A stretch of DNA of 38,503 nt from an uncultured Clostridia bacterium (GCA_934177795.1 CAKPPS010000014.1:1-38503); one strand, 5' to 3'; counted from the stretch's first letter, positions 8,419-17,560 are shown. Numbers and translations are program-made. Notes: generated from the letters alone by a model not told the origin.

Positions 8419-11172
8419 TTAAGCGTTTTTACCACAACAGTTTTTATACTTCTTCCCACTTCCACATGGGCACGGATCATTTCTTCCTACCTTTGGTCCT
8501 TCATTTCTTATAGTTTTATCTACATCTGTTCCTATTTTAGAACCTCCATCCACACTATGAATAGCTTCAAGAGCTGCTCCTGTAATTTTTACTGTTTCTT
8601 GTCTTTTAGTTTCTCCTTGTTGTCTGATATTCATTATAATCTTTGTTACATCTGATTTTATATCTGAAATCATTTCTTCAAACATGTCCATACCTTCGAT
8701 TCTGTATTTTACAACAGGATCTTGTTGTCCATAAGCACGAAGGCCTATACCGTCTTTTAATTCGTCCATGCTATCAATATGATTCATCCATTTCTCGTCT
8801 ACAACTTTTAGCATAACAATTCTTTCAAGTTCTCTCATATCATCTGATCCAACTTCTTCTTCTTTTTGTTGATATTTTTCATTTGCTTGTTTTATAAGTT
8901 CTTCAGATATTTTTTCTGGTTCTGTTGAATGCTCACTAATATATTTTGACATGTCTATTCCATAGTTATTTATAATTTCTTGATTTAATGCTTCTACATT
9001 TATTTTTACATTATGACCATCATTATTTTCTATATACATGTTTACTGTAGCTTCAGCAACTGCATTTATCATATCAACTATATTATCATGTAGATTTGCT
9101 CCATCAAGCACTTCTTTTCTTTGAGCATATATAATTTCTCTTTGTGCATTCATAACATCATCATATTTTAATACATTTTTACGGATTGTAAAGTTTCTTC
9201 CTTCAACTTTCTTTTGAGCATTTTCTACTGCTTTAGATATAATTCTTGATTCTATCGGCATATTCTCATCTGCACCAATCGAATTATATACTTTAGTTAT
9301 AGTATCTCCTCCAAAGATTTTCATTAAATCATCATCTAATGCAATATAAAATTTGGATTCACCTACATCTCCTTGTCTTCCAGAACGTCCTCTTAATTGG
9401 TTATCAATTCTTCTTGATTCATGTCTTTCTGTTCCTATGATTTTCAATCCACCAGCTTGAATAACTTTTTCTTTTTCTTCTTTTATTTCTTCATCATATT
9501 TATTTACTAATTTTTTAAATTCTTCTCTAGCTTTTATTATTTCTTGGTCTTCTGTTTCATAATATGTGTTAGCTTCTTCGATTATTTCATGAGATACTTT
9601 ATTTTTTCTCATTTCTTCTTTAGCTAGGAATTCACTATTTCCACCCAAAATAATATCGGTACCACGACCAGCCATATTTGTAGCAATTGTAACTGCTCCA
9701 AATTTACCTGCTTGTGCAACAATTTCTGCTTCTTTTTCATGATATTTTGCGTTTAATACTTCGTGTTTTATTCCTTCTTTTTGTAGTAATTTGCTTAGTT
9801 TTTCTGATTTTTCTATTGATACAGTTCCTACTAGTACTGGTTGACCTTTTTTATGGCTTTCTTTGATACTATTTACAATAGCATTAAATTTAGCTTTTTC
9901 GTTTTTATATATAACATCATTTTCATCTTTACGAACCATTGGTTTATTTGTTGGTATTTCAACTACATCTAAATTATATATCTCTTCAAATTCTGCTTCT
10001 TCTGTCATAGCTGTACCTGTCATACCAGATAATTTATCATACATTCTAAAATAGTTTTGGAATGTAATTGTAGCTAATGTTTTAGACTCATCTGCTATTT
10101 TTACATGCTCTTTTGCTTCAATTGCTTGATGTAATCCATTATTATATCTTCTACCATACATAATACGTCCAGTAAATTCATCAACAATTAAAACTTCACC
10201 ATCTTTAACTATATAATCTATATCTTTTTTCATTACTCCATGAGCTCTTAATGCCTGATTTACATGATGTACTAAAGTAGAATTTTCTAAATCATTAAAG
10301 TTTTCTAATCCAAATGCTTCTTCTGCTTTCTTTATACCTTTTAATGTTAATGATGCAGATTTTGCTTTTAAATCTACTATGTAGTCATAATTTTCATTAT
10401 CTTCCGCTTGGTCGAAATCTTTTACATCTTCTTCTACTATAACTTTTGGGGTAAGCCTTTTTACAAAATTATCTGCTTTTTTATATAAATCAGATGATTG
10501 ATTTGCACGTCCTGAAATGATAAGCGGAGTTCTAGCTTCATCTATTAAAATACTATCAATTTCATCCACTATTGCATAGTGTAAACCTCTTTGTACTAAT
10601 TGGTCTTTATAAATTACCATATTGTCTCTTAGATAATCGAATCCAAATTCATTATTAGTACCATAAGTTACATCTGCAGAATATGCTTGTTGTTTTTCTT
10701 TTGGTTCCATTCCTGCAATAACTAATCCTACAGATAAACCTAAGAACTTATAAAGTTTCCCCATCCATTCGCTATCTCTTTTTGCTAAATAATCATTAAC
10801 TGTTATAACATGTACACCTTTTCCTTCAAGTGCATTTAAATATACTGGTAATGTAGCTACTAATGTTTTTCCCTCTCCTGTTTTCATTTCTGCAATTCTA
10901 CCTTGATGTAAAATAATTCCACCTATTAATTGCACATCAAAATGTCTCATACCTAGTACTCTTTTTGAAGCTTCTCTAACAACAGCAAAAGCTTCTGGTA
11001 ATATATCATCTAACGTTTTTCCTTCTTTTAATTGTTTTTTGAAATATTCTGTTTTTCCTCTTAATTCACTATCACTTAATTTTGAGATTTCTTCTTCTAA
11101 TCCATTTATTTTATTTACTAATGGTCTCACTCTTTTAACTTCTTTTTCGCTATATGTTTTAAATAATCTCAT
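8419..11172 (-). CDS. secA: Protein translocase ATPase SecA
   Basis: At 917 residues this is a full-length SecA. It is the motor that pushes preproteins through SecYEG at the membrane. Walker A is at 99-103 (GEGKT), DEIDSILIDEARTPLI carries the DEAD-like box, GMTGTA and the second nucleotide fold (TNMAGRGTDI, QLRGRSGRQGD) follow. The C-terminus is a SEC-C zinc motif CPCGSGKKYKNCC near 900-913. The start at 11172 has GGAGG. A sigma-A promoter lies upstream. The mobile element lies just past its stop but the coding end is intact. Confidence 0.98.
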   Translation of the reverse strand: MRLFKTYSEKEVKRVRPLVNKINGLEEEISKLSDSELRGKTEYFKKQLKEGKTLDDILPEAFAVVREASKRVLGMRHFDVQLIGGIILHQGRIAEMKTGEGKTLVATLPVYLNALEGKGVHVITVNDYLAKRDSEWMGKLYKFLGLSVGLVIAGMEPKEKQQAYSADVTYGTNNEFGFDYLRDNMVIYKDQLVQRGLHYAIVDEIDSILIDEARTPLIISGRANQSSDLYKKADNFVKRLTPKVIVEEDVKDFDQAEDNENYDYIVDLKAKSASLTLKGIKKAEEAFGLENFNDLENSTLVHHVNQALRAHGVMKKDIDYIVKDGEVLIVDEFTGRIMYGRRYNNGLHQAIEAKEHVKIADESKTLATITFQNYFRMYDKLSGMTGTAMTEEAEFEEIYNLDVVEIPTNKPMVRKDENDVIYKNEKAKFNAIVNSIKESHKKGQPVLVGTVSIEKSEKLSKLLQKEGIKHEVLNAKYHEKEAEIVAQAGKFGAVTIATNMAGRGTDIILGGNSEFLAKEEMRKNKVSHEIIEEANTYYETEDQEIIKAREEFKKLVNKYDEEIKEEKEKVIQAGGLKIIGTERHESRRIDNQLRGRSGRQGDVGESKFYIALDDDLMKIFGGDTITKVYNSIGADENMPIESRIISKAVENAQKKVEGRNFTIRKNVLKYDDVMNAQREIIYAQRKEVLDGANLHDNIVDMINAVAEATVNMYIENNDGHNVKINVEALNQEIINNYGIDMSKYISEHSTEPEKISEELIKQANEKYQQKEEEVGSDDMRELERIVMLKVVDEKWMNHIDSMDELKDGIGLRAYGQQDPVVKYRIEGMDMFEEMISDIKSDVTKIIMNIRQQGETKRQETVKITGAALEAIHSVDGGSKIGTDVDKTIRNEGPKVGRNDPCPCGSGKKYKNCCGKNA

Positions 11173-11208
11173 TCTTAATCTGTCCTCCTAAGTTTATTTT
11201 TCTTTGTA

Positions 11209-11237
11209 ACTATATCACTAAAATCCAATTTGCGCAA
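11209..11237 (-). promoter_or_regulatory. Sigma-A type promoter for secA
   Basis: On the minus strand TTGCGC (11237-11232) and TATAGT (11214-11209) are 17 nt apart. They lie about 37 nt upstream of the secA start, in the gap shared with the divergent plus-strand gene. Confidence 0.6.
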
Positions 11238-11325
11238 TACTTTTAACTAGCTTTTAGAAAAAATTCATAATTTTATTTTTATTTATATATACTTTAATAA
11301 GGAATTTAAACAAGGAAGGTTTTTT

Positions 11326-11874
11326 ATGTTTATTTATAATTTTAAAATTAATGGTAGTAAAATTTTTAAATATTTTTTTACTTTTATTACAATTTTAATA
11401 ATATTTATTCTATTTCTGATTATTTTCAGACTATTTTCAGGTGCAAAAAATGAAAAAAATTCATCTAGCTGTATTCCTCCATCTGATATAAATGAAATTT
11501 CTGCAAAAAATTATACAAATATACTAAAAACTGTTCATGACAATATTGATTCTTACATAGGCACAAAAATAAACTTTACAGGTTACGTTTATAGAGTATT
11601 AGATTTAAATAATAATCAATTCATTTTGGCTAGAAATATGATTATTTCATCTGATTTTAAATTTGTAGTTGTAGGTTTTTTGTGTAATTTTGAAAATGCA
11701 TCTAAATTTGCTAATAATACATGGGTAAATGTAACTGGAGAGATTCAAAAAGGAGATTATCATGGTGATATTCCTGTTCTAAAAGTACTTGATATTACAA
11801 GTACTGAAAAACCTACTGAAGAATATGTATACCCTCCTGATGACAGTTACATACCGACTAATGGGTTATTATAA
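11326..11874 (+). CDS. Membrane-anchored protein with a DUF1980 (YcgQ C-terminal-like) OB-fold domain
   Basis: The 182-residue protein has one transmembrane segment at about 15-40. The external domain matches the C-terminal half of the YcgQ/TIGR03943 family: NILKTVHDNIDSYIGTKINF, GYVYRVLDLNNNQFILARN, VVGFLCNFENASKFANNTWVNVTGEI and IPVLKVLDI. In other bacteria YcgQ pairs with the YcgR permease (also called UPF0718). Here only the soluble domain with a single anchor is present and no permease is adjacent. AAGGAAGG precedes ATG 11326. It is transcribed divergently from secA and ends in a strong terminator. Metal or cofactor binding cannot be judged. Confidence 0.75.
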   Translation: MFIYNFKINGSKIFKYFFTFITILIIFILFLIIFRLFSGAKNEKNSSSCIPPSDINEISAKNYTNILKTVHDNIDSYIGTKINFTGYVYRVLDLNNNQFILARNMIISSDFKFVVVGFLCNFENASKFANNTWVNVTGEIQKGDYHGDIPVLKVLDITSTEKPTEEYVYPPDDSYIPTNGLL

Positions 11875-11880
11875 AAAATA

Positions 11881-11919
11881 TAGACATTGTTAGCAATTTT
11901 ATAATGCTAATAATGTCTA
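11881..11919. terminator. Bidirectional terminator between convergent genes
   Basis: A 15-bp stem (11881-11895 with 11905-11919) with one G-U pair and a 9-nt loop follows the plus-strand DUF1980-like gene. It also lies at the 3' end of the minus-strand gene at 11929. T-rich sequence follows on the plus side. Confidence 0.8.
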
Positions 11920-11928
11920 CATTCTATT

Positions 11929-12628
11929 TTATATTTGTTGTATATATTGATTATATTGATCTTCTAGATTTTGACTATTAAAGACGATTCCATCCTCATC
12001 AATTTCCCACTTTCCTTTATTTTCAGCTAAAAAAGTTATAATCTGGTTTTGAATATTAAATATATTTGACAATTCATTTACTGCATCTTCTATTTCTTTT
12101 TTATCATTTTCTATAGATGCTTCTTGAGATAAAGCTAGTTCCTTATATAAATCCACATAATAATCATCTAGGTTTTTACTATTAATATAAGACATTGCTT
12201 TTTCTTCTGTATATAATTGTAAGCCCTCTTCTTTATATTTTTCTACTTTTCCGTGTTATCTCTTGTAAATACTTTTTAGTTTCAATAAAATCTGGTCCAT
12301 CTTCTTTATAATTTTCAGCTGTCAATACCTTTTCTATTTTTTCATCATTTAAAATGTTGGTTAAATCAATAGATGTATTTATAATATCACCCCAATATTC
12401 TTTTACAGCTTTTTCAACCACACCATAATCCCCTGTTGTTTTTATCTTTCTTATTTTTTCATCAATCTTTTCTAAATCAATATTTTCTTCTCTAGTTAAA
12501 TTATCAAATGCCAAAATCTCTTCTCTTAATGTATCTTCTTGTTTTAAATCTTTTACCAATAATATTCCTATTCCTATAACGATTAGTACTATAATCATTA
12601 ATATAATCCATTTAACAATTCTTTTCAT
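11929..12628 (-). CDS. Single-pass membrane protein, frame shifted +1 at a CGG codon
   Basis: Frame 0 from ATG 12628 encodes an N-terminal transmembrane helix (about 7-27) and a charged helical region, then stops at 12233. Dropping one C at 12253 turns ACA CGG AAA AGT AGA into ACA-GGA-AAA-GTA-GAA. This joins the frame seamlessly to KYKEEGLQLYTEEKAMSYI... and gives a 232-residue protein ending at 11929. A TAA in the +1 frame six nt before the GGA and the frame-0 TAA at 12233 confine the shift to about 20 nt that include the CGG. Removing one A from the following AAAA would serve equally on sequence alone. The family is unknown. The external domain is helical and acidic. It lies 23 nt downstream of the Mbeg1-like hydrolase gene and is probably co-transcribed. 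Confidence 0.7.
12250..12253 (-). other. Candidate +1 recoding site ACA-CGG-A in the 232-residue membrane protein gene
   Basis: The window where the frame must change is only about 20 nt long and begins at the CGG codon. Skipping the C leaves GGA AAA GTA GAA. The downstream core CGGAAAAG is shared with the YhcG site. Confidence 0.5.
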
Positions 12629-12651
12629 AAATTCATCCTCTTTCTATTTTC

Positions 12652-13758
12652 TTATAAATCTTTTTTTCGTCTAAATTTTAAACCTTTTGGCGGATTGATT
12701 TTTATATTTCCTTTGGCTGCACTCACCAAAGCTGTAAGGCTCTTAGAAATAATCTCTTTATCCTGTTCATTTATATCTTTGTATCCTTTTAATATCGTCA
12801 TTGAACTATTTAGCCAATTATCTTTCATTTCATGTAATGTGTCTACATCAGTTTTGTTTAATATTTCAAATAATATATCTATAAATTTTTCTCTTTGCTC
12901 AGGTTTTACTTCTTTTAGCCATTCTGTTATTGTTTTATCTATTACATCACTTGCATTTGTGGATTCTGTCCTTATGAATTTATCTCCTAAAACTTGCCAT
13001 GAATATAAGTCATGTTGCATAATTCCTGTTTCTGTACTCTTTAATGTAATATATTTTTCTTCGTGATTTAACAATTTGCCTATTATTGAAGTCTGTGGTC
13101 TATATGTATGTATTTTATTTAGAATTTCTTTATACTCTATTGATTTTATGACATTTTCTTGAAAACCTGGTCCATCATTATTATATACATCAATAATTCT
13201 ATTTTTGCATTTTGAATTACAAAAAGCTGCAGCATATACCGCTAAATTTCCACCTTTAGAATGTCCTCCGACAATTATCTGTCTTTTGGGATATTTTTCT
13301 GCTATTTTTTCTAAATATGTAACTGCTTCTATTTGAGATGGTACTAAATCCTGAAAACTCATATTAAAGTCTTCTTTCCACCCCACAATAGTGTTGTCCG
13401 TTCCTCTAAATGATACATATAATACATCATAAGGTAATAATATTGTTACAGCTGCGAATTGCTTTTCTTTCTCTTTATCAATATGATTTTCATAATTGGA
13501 CATAATTAAATCTCCAAATCTTTTGCTTTCAGCTAATATTTTAAAGAAATCCTTGTCTTCCTTTTGCAAATATATATTTAAATCTTCCTTGTTTTTTAAG
13601 TTTATATATGCTTCTTTTAACTTTGTCCCTGTTTCTTTTATTAGACCATCTAAAGGGAAATATGACACTCGTGCTAATATTAAGTTATCAATTTCATTAA
13701 ATTCTACATTTTTTATATTTATATCTCTCCAGTTCATATAATCAAAAATATTACTCAT
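12652..13758 (-). CDS. Mbeg1-like (DUF2974) alpha/beta-hydrolase
   Basis: The 368-residue protein opens with FDYMNWRDIN, the usual start of DUF2974 proteins. It has YVSFRGTDNTIVGWKEDFNMSF (about 114-135) and the nucleophile elbow GGHSKGGN with Ser167. The rest of the catalytic triad probably involves Asp in YNNDGPGF and a later His (HDLYSWQ). Members are lipase-like enzymes with unproven substrates. No signal peptide is seen, so it is probably cytoplasmic. The start at 13758 has GAGGAAAG. It precedes the frameshifted membrane protein gene in the same direction. Confidence 0.88.
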   Translation of the reverse strand: MSNIFDYMNWRDINIKNVEFNEIDNLILARVSYFPLDGLIKETGTKLKEAYINLKNKEDLNIYLQKEDKDFFKILAESKRFGDLIMSNYENHIDKEKEKQFAAVTILLPYDVLYVSFRGTDNTIVGWKEDFNMSFQDLVPSQIEAVTYLEKIAEKYPKRQIIVGGHSKGGNLAVYAAAFCNSKCKNRIIDVYNNDGPGFQENVIKSIEYKEILNKIHTYRPQTSIIGKLLNHEEKYITLKSTETGIMQHDLYSWQVLGDKFIRTESTNASDVIDKTITEWLKEVKPEQREKFIDILFEILNKTDVDTLHEMKDNWLNSSMTILKGYKDINEQDKEIISKSLTALVSAAKGNIKINPPKGLKFRRKKDL

Positions 13759-13852
13759 TTTTCTTTCCTCTTTTATTTATTTTTCATCTAATAAATATCA
13801 TAACTTACTAAATTCGTCAACCATAATCATAATTATTTTTCGGATATAATTA

Positions 13853-13899
13853 ATAAAAAATCCATTACACTTTTCAATTAAATGTAAAGGATTTTTTCA
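13853..13899 (-). terminator. Terminator of the HdeD-like gene
   Basis: Arms at 13855-13869 and 13883-13897 form a 15-bp stem with one mismatch. The stem ends in TTTTTT on both strands, directly after the HdeD-like stop codon. Confidence 0.8.
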
Positions 13900-13903
13900 T
13901 ATA

Positions 13904-14437
13904 TTAATCTAAATAGTTTTTAATTTCTTTAGCAAATATTATTCTAGAAATAATGTCTAATATTGCATAGATTAGTATTGCTATTCCCACTAATCTAAAT
14001 GCTAAAGTTGTACTTACTAATATTACTATTCCTGCTATTATCATTACTAAAGAACATAATACTGTTGTAGTCCATAATTTTGATTTTACGTCTTTCCATA
14101 CTAAAGTAGTTTGGAAATTTCTTATACCAGAAATTATAATCCACACACCTAGTAACGCTCTAAATATACTAGCAATTAAATCTGCACAAAATAAAGAGAT
14201 AACTCCTAATATAGCTGATACTAAAGCAATGGTTAATAAATAATCTTCTTTATCTTCTGATGTAAAGTAATCAACTAATTTTAAAAAGCTCATTGTTAAT
14301 AAGACTATACCTAATAAAATAGATATAACTGATTGCATTTCTGTTGGTTTGGCAACCAATAATATTCCTAATAATGCAAACAATGCTGATATTACTATAT
14401 CTGTCCAATTTGTTCTTTTTAAAAATTTTTCAAACAT
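13904..14437 (-). CDS. HdeD/DUF308-family membrane protein
   Basis: The protein has 177 residues with six hydrophobic helices arranged as three repeated hairpins, the pattern of the HdeD/DUF308 family (ALFALLGILLVAKPTEMQS, LGIVLLTMSFLKLVDYF, LLGVWIIISGIRN). HdeD of E. coli is linked to acid resistance at high cell density; the function in clostridia is not known. GGGAGG precedes ATG 14437. It stands alone with its own terminator. Confidence 0.85.
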   Translation of the reverse strand: MFEKFLKRTNWTDIVISALFALLGILLVAKPTEMQSVISILLGIVLLTMSFLKLVDYFTSEDKEDYLLTIALVSAILGVISLFCADLIASIFRALLGVWIIISGIRNFQTTLVWKDVKSKLWTTTVLCSLVMIIAGIVILVSTTLAFRLVGIAILIYAILDIISRIIFAKEIKNYLD

Positions 14438-14571
14438 TGTACCTCCCTCACTTTCTTTTGTATTATCTTTGCAAATAATATCACAAAATGTAAAAATTGT
14501 ACATATTTTTTAAAAATTTTGTATTAACTTTATTCCAAAAGTTTTCAAATTATGGCTATTATAATGACTAA

Positions 14572-14606
14572 AAAACTTTTAACCCCATGTTTTTACATGG
14601 GGCTTT
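14572..14606 (-). terminator. Terminator of rpmF
   Basis: An 8-bp GC-rich stem CCCCATGT/ACATGGGG (14583-14590 with 14595-14602) with a 4-nt loop is followed on the minus strand by TTAAAAGTTTTTT. Confidence 0.85.
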
Positions 14607-14624
14607 AAACTTATTCAAAAGTGA

Positions 14625-14816
14625 TTATGCACTTTCATTTTCTTTTTTTGCAATTATTTCTTTTCCATCATAATATCCACAATTTTTACATACTCTATGT
14701 GGCATTACTGGTTCGTGACAGTGTGGACAACTTGTATATGTTGGTTGTTCTTTTTTCCAAGTTGATCTTTTTGAATGTGTTCTTGCTTTTGACCATCTTC
14801 TTTTTGGTTGTGCCAT
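14625..14816 (-). CDS. rpmF: 50S ribosomal protein L32
   Basis: The 63-residue protein starts MAQPKRRWSKARTHSKRS and has a zinc ribbon with Cys30, Cys33, Cys43 and Cys46 (the C+ form). It is a structural protein of the large ribosomal subunit. GGAGGG precedes ATG 14816. A near-consensus promoter lies about 75 nt upstream and a strong terminator follows, so it is a single-gene unit. Confidence 0.97.
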   Translation of the reverse strand: MAQPKRRWSKARTHSKRSTWKKEQPTYTSCPHCHEPVMPHRVCKNCGYYDGKEIIAKKENESA

Positions 14817-14888
14817 CTAAAATCCCTCCTCGCTTATAAGATATATGTATATATCTATATTATTTTTTTCATTATTAGTCACTATAAA

Positions 14889-14917
14889 ATTATACAAGTA
14901 TTTTTATTTTTTGTCAA
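14889..14917 (-). promoter_or_regulatory. Consensus sigma-A promoter for rpmF
   Basis: TTGACA (14917-14912) and TATAAT (14894-14889) on the minus strand are exactly 17 nt apart. The -35 box overlaps the last codons of the DUF5662 gene. The match is perfect, as expected for a strongly expressed ribosomal protein gene. Confidence 0.85.
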
Positions 14918-15471
14918 CAACTCATACAATATTTTTTATATAATTCTTTAATGTTTTTTTTCGTAAGAGTTTTTTCAATTCCATTTAAACTTACCTGTGT
15001 AAAAAAATCTGTAATTAACTCTTCTATTTTTTTATTTATTAACACTTTTTCTTTCTCTTTTTTCCAATATTCTAATTGATATTCTTTCTTCCATTTTTTG
15101 CCCTGATACACTATTCCTGCTGCTAATTTGTCACATAACATTTCCCCTACATATTGATAAGGTATTATAGGTGTTTGTTCTGGTGCTCTAACATCTACCC
15201 AATATTCTGCATGATGTCTATTTCTTCCTTTATGATGTAACCATGCTTCCGAATAACCTTTCTCCTCTTTTGCTGCACTTATAGGAGAACGTGTTCCTTC
15301 ATAATACCTAACACTTTCCCAAAACTCTGTCGGAGAATATTTAGATAGGTCATGCACTAATCCTCTCCACGGCAAACCAATTTTACAACATAATTTAAAT
15401 ACTAACCATCTATGTCTATTTATTAATGCAAAATGTTTGAATATATTTTTTAATAAAATTTTTCTTTTCAT
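14914..15471 (-). CDS. DUF5662 family protein
   Basis: The start is set at ATG 15471 (MKRKILLKNIFKHF). ATG codons at 15483 and 15519 are also in frame, but only the sequence before 15471 has a GGTGA-like site. The protein matches DUF5662 closely: HRWLVFKLCCKIGLPWRGLVHDLSKYSPTEFWES, then YSEAWLHHKGRNRHHAEYW. The conserved HD in VHDLSKY and the HH/HHAEYW histidines look like a metal-binding site of the HD-hydrolase type, which is inferred. The function is unknown. Confidence 0.85.
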   Translation of the reverse strand: MKRKILLKNIFKHFALINRHRWLVFKLCCKIGLPWRGLVHDLSKYSPTEFWESVRYYEGTRSPISAAKEEKGYSEAWLHHKGRNRHHAEYWVDVRAPEQTPIIPYQYVGEMLCDKLAAGIVYQGKKWKKEYQLEYWKKEKEKVLINKKIEELITDFFTQVSLNGIEKTLTKKNIKELYKKYCMSC

Positions 15472-15605
15472 TTTTTTCACCATTATGATTTTACTACATT
15501 TTTGCCCAAAAATCAACAATTTTCTACTTTGTTTATATGCACTTCTTCTTAATGATTTTCATATTTTTATAATATTGTAATACAATAGATTATAGGAGGT
15601 ATTTT

Positions 15606-17457
15606 ATGTGTGGCTTTGTAGGTTTTGTAAATTTAAAAGAAAAATTAAATACTAATTCAAAAATAATTTTAGAAAAGATGAATAATACATTATTTAGAAG
15701 AGGTCCTGATGAAGATGGTTATTATATTTCTGATAATGCTTGTCTAGCACACAAAAGATTAATCGTGGTCGATCCCGATGGAGGGAAACAGCCAATGATA
15801 GAACATTATTCATTTGGAGATTATATTATTTGTTATAATGGGCAAATTTATAATACAGATGAAATAAAAAATATATTACATTCTAATAACTTTAAAATTA
15901 CTACTCATAGTGATACTGAACTTTTGTTAAAAGCTTATATTCATTGGGGAAAAGATGTTGTTCAACACTTAAATGGTATCTTTGCTTTTGCTGTTTGGAA
16001 TACTTCTACAAAAGAATTATTTATTGCTAGAGATCACTTTGGAGTAAAACCACTTTTTTATACTGTAACCAATAATACATTAGTATTTGGTTCTGAAATA
16101 AAAGCGCTTTTTGAATATCCCAGTATTGAAAAAATATTAGATTCTCAAGGAATATCAGAACTTTTAGGAATTCGGTCCTAGTCATACTCCTGGAACTACT
16201 ATCTTTAAAAATATCTATGAATTAAAACCTGCTCATTTTGCAATATATAATGAATATGGCTTAAAAATTCAAAGATATTGGAAACTCATTTCTGAAGAAC
16301 ATAAAGATAATCTTACTCAAACATGCGAAAAAATAAGATTTTTATTAAATGATTCAATTACACATCAGCTTGTTTCTGATGTTCCATTATGTACATTTTT
16401 ATCTGGCGGATTAGATTCCAGTATTATAACTAAATACGCTTCTGATTATTATAAAAATTCAAAATTGCCTTTATTAGACACTTATTCTATAGATTATGTT
16501 GATAATGATAAAAATTTTGTTAAAAGTGATTTCCAGCCAAACTCAGACAAATACTATATTGATTTAATGTGTAAATCCTGTCACGTAAATCATCATAATA
16601 TTATAATTGATACTCCTGAACTCGCTTCCTATCTGTATGATAGTATGATTGCAAGAGATATGCCTGGGATGGCTGATATTGACTCTTCTTTATTACTATT
16701 TTGTAAGCACGTAAAAAAAGAAAAAACTGTGGCTTTAACAGGTGAATGTGCTGATGAAATTTTTGGCGGTTATCCTTGGTTTTTTAGAGAAGATGCTTTA
16801 CATAGTGGAACCTTCCCTTGGTCTATTGCAATAGATGAACGACAATCGCTTTTAAATTCTGAATTAAGTACAAAAATTAATTTAAAAGAATATATTGATT
16901 TTAGATATAATGAGAGTTTAGCAGAAGTTGATTTATTAGATTCTGATTCTCCTGAAACTATCGAGAAAAGGAAAATATCTTACTTGACATTAAACTGGTT
17001 TATGCAGACATTATTAGACCGTTCTGATAGAATGGCTATGTATAATGGTGTTGAACTTAGAGTTCCTTTTTGTGATTATAGGTTGGCTCAATATGTATGG
17101 AATATCCCTTGGGAAATGAAAGCTTTGAATGGTCGTGAAAAAGGCTTGTTGCGTTATATCTGCAAAGATTTTCTTCCTTCTGAAATTGTGGATAGAAAAA
17201 AATCTCCATATCCCAAAACTCATAATCCAACTTATTTATCTAAAGTAAAAAATATGTTAGAAAATATTATGGACAATATTAACGCTCCTATTAATCAGTT
17301 GCTAAACAGACAATATATTTTAGAGATTTTAAATACTAATGGTTCTAATTTTTCTAGGCCATGGTTTGGGCAACTTATGACAGGTCCGCAACTTATGGCA
17401 TATTTGTGCCAGGTTAATATGTGGCTTGAGAAATATCAGCCTAAAATTGAATTATAG
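15606..17457 (+). CDS. asnB: Glutamine-hydrolysing asparagine synthetase, frame shifted +1 at a CGG codon
   Basis: Two frames together give a normal-length AsnB of about 616 residues. Codons 1-189 (15606-16172) are the class II glutaminase domain with nucleophile Cys2 (MCGFVGFV), RRGPDEDG, YNGQIYN and DHFGVKPL. The rest (16174-17457) has IxPSHTPGTTIF, the PP-loop SGGLDSS, ECADEIFGGYP and DRSDRMAMYNGVELRVPF. Frame 0 meets TAG at 16179. Dropping the C at 16173 changes ATT CGG TCC TAG to ATT-GGT-CCT-AGT and restores Ile-Gly-Pro-Ser-His-Thr-Pro-Gly, the family motif. A TAG in the +1 frame nine nt upstream and the frame-0 TAG confine the shift to about a dozen nt. Every catalytic motif is intact, which argues against simple decay. 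The start has AGGAGG. Confidence 0.88.
16173..16176 (+). other. Candidate +1 recoding site ATT-CGG-T in asnB
   Basis: The CGG codon at 16173-16175 lies in a gap of about a dozen nt bounded by stop codons in both frames, with no homopolymer. Skipping C restores GGT for the conserved glycine before PSHTPG. AGGA lies directly before the ATT codon. Confidence 0.6.
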
Positions 17458-17514
17458 AATTTTACTCCATGAATAAAATAATAGTAGTTATTAATAAGCA
17501 CTCATTGAATGTCA

Positions 17515-17560
17515 AAATAAAAAGAAGTTTTATAAAACGTAAAACTTCTTTTATTTTTTA
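17515..17560 (+). terminator. Terminator of asnB
   Basis: A perfect 12-bp stem AAAAGAAGTTTT/AAAACTTCTTTT (17520-17531 with 17541-17552) is followed by ATTTTTT. Confidence 0.85.

Noticed and set aside
8413..10054. Plus-strand ORFs antisense to secA, and similar ORFs opposite mutS, valS and others
   Set aside because: They are low-complexity Ser/Phe/Leu-rich mirror translations of AT-rich coding sequence without RBS or family resemblance.
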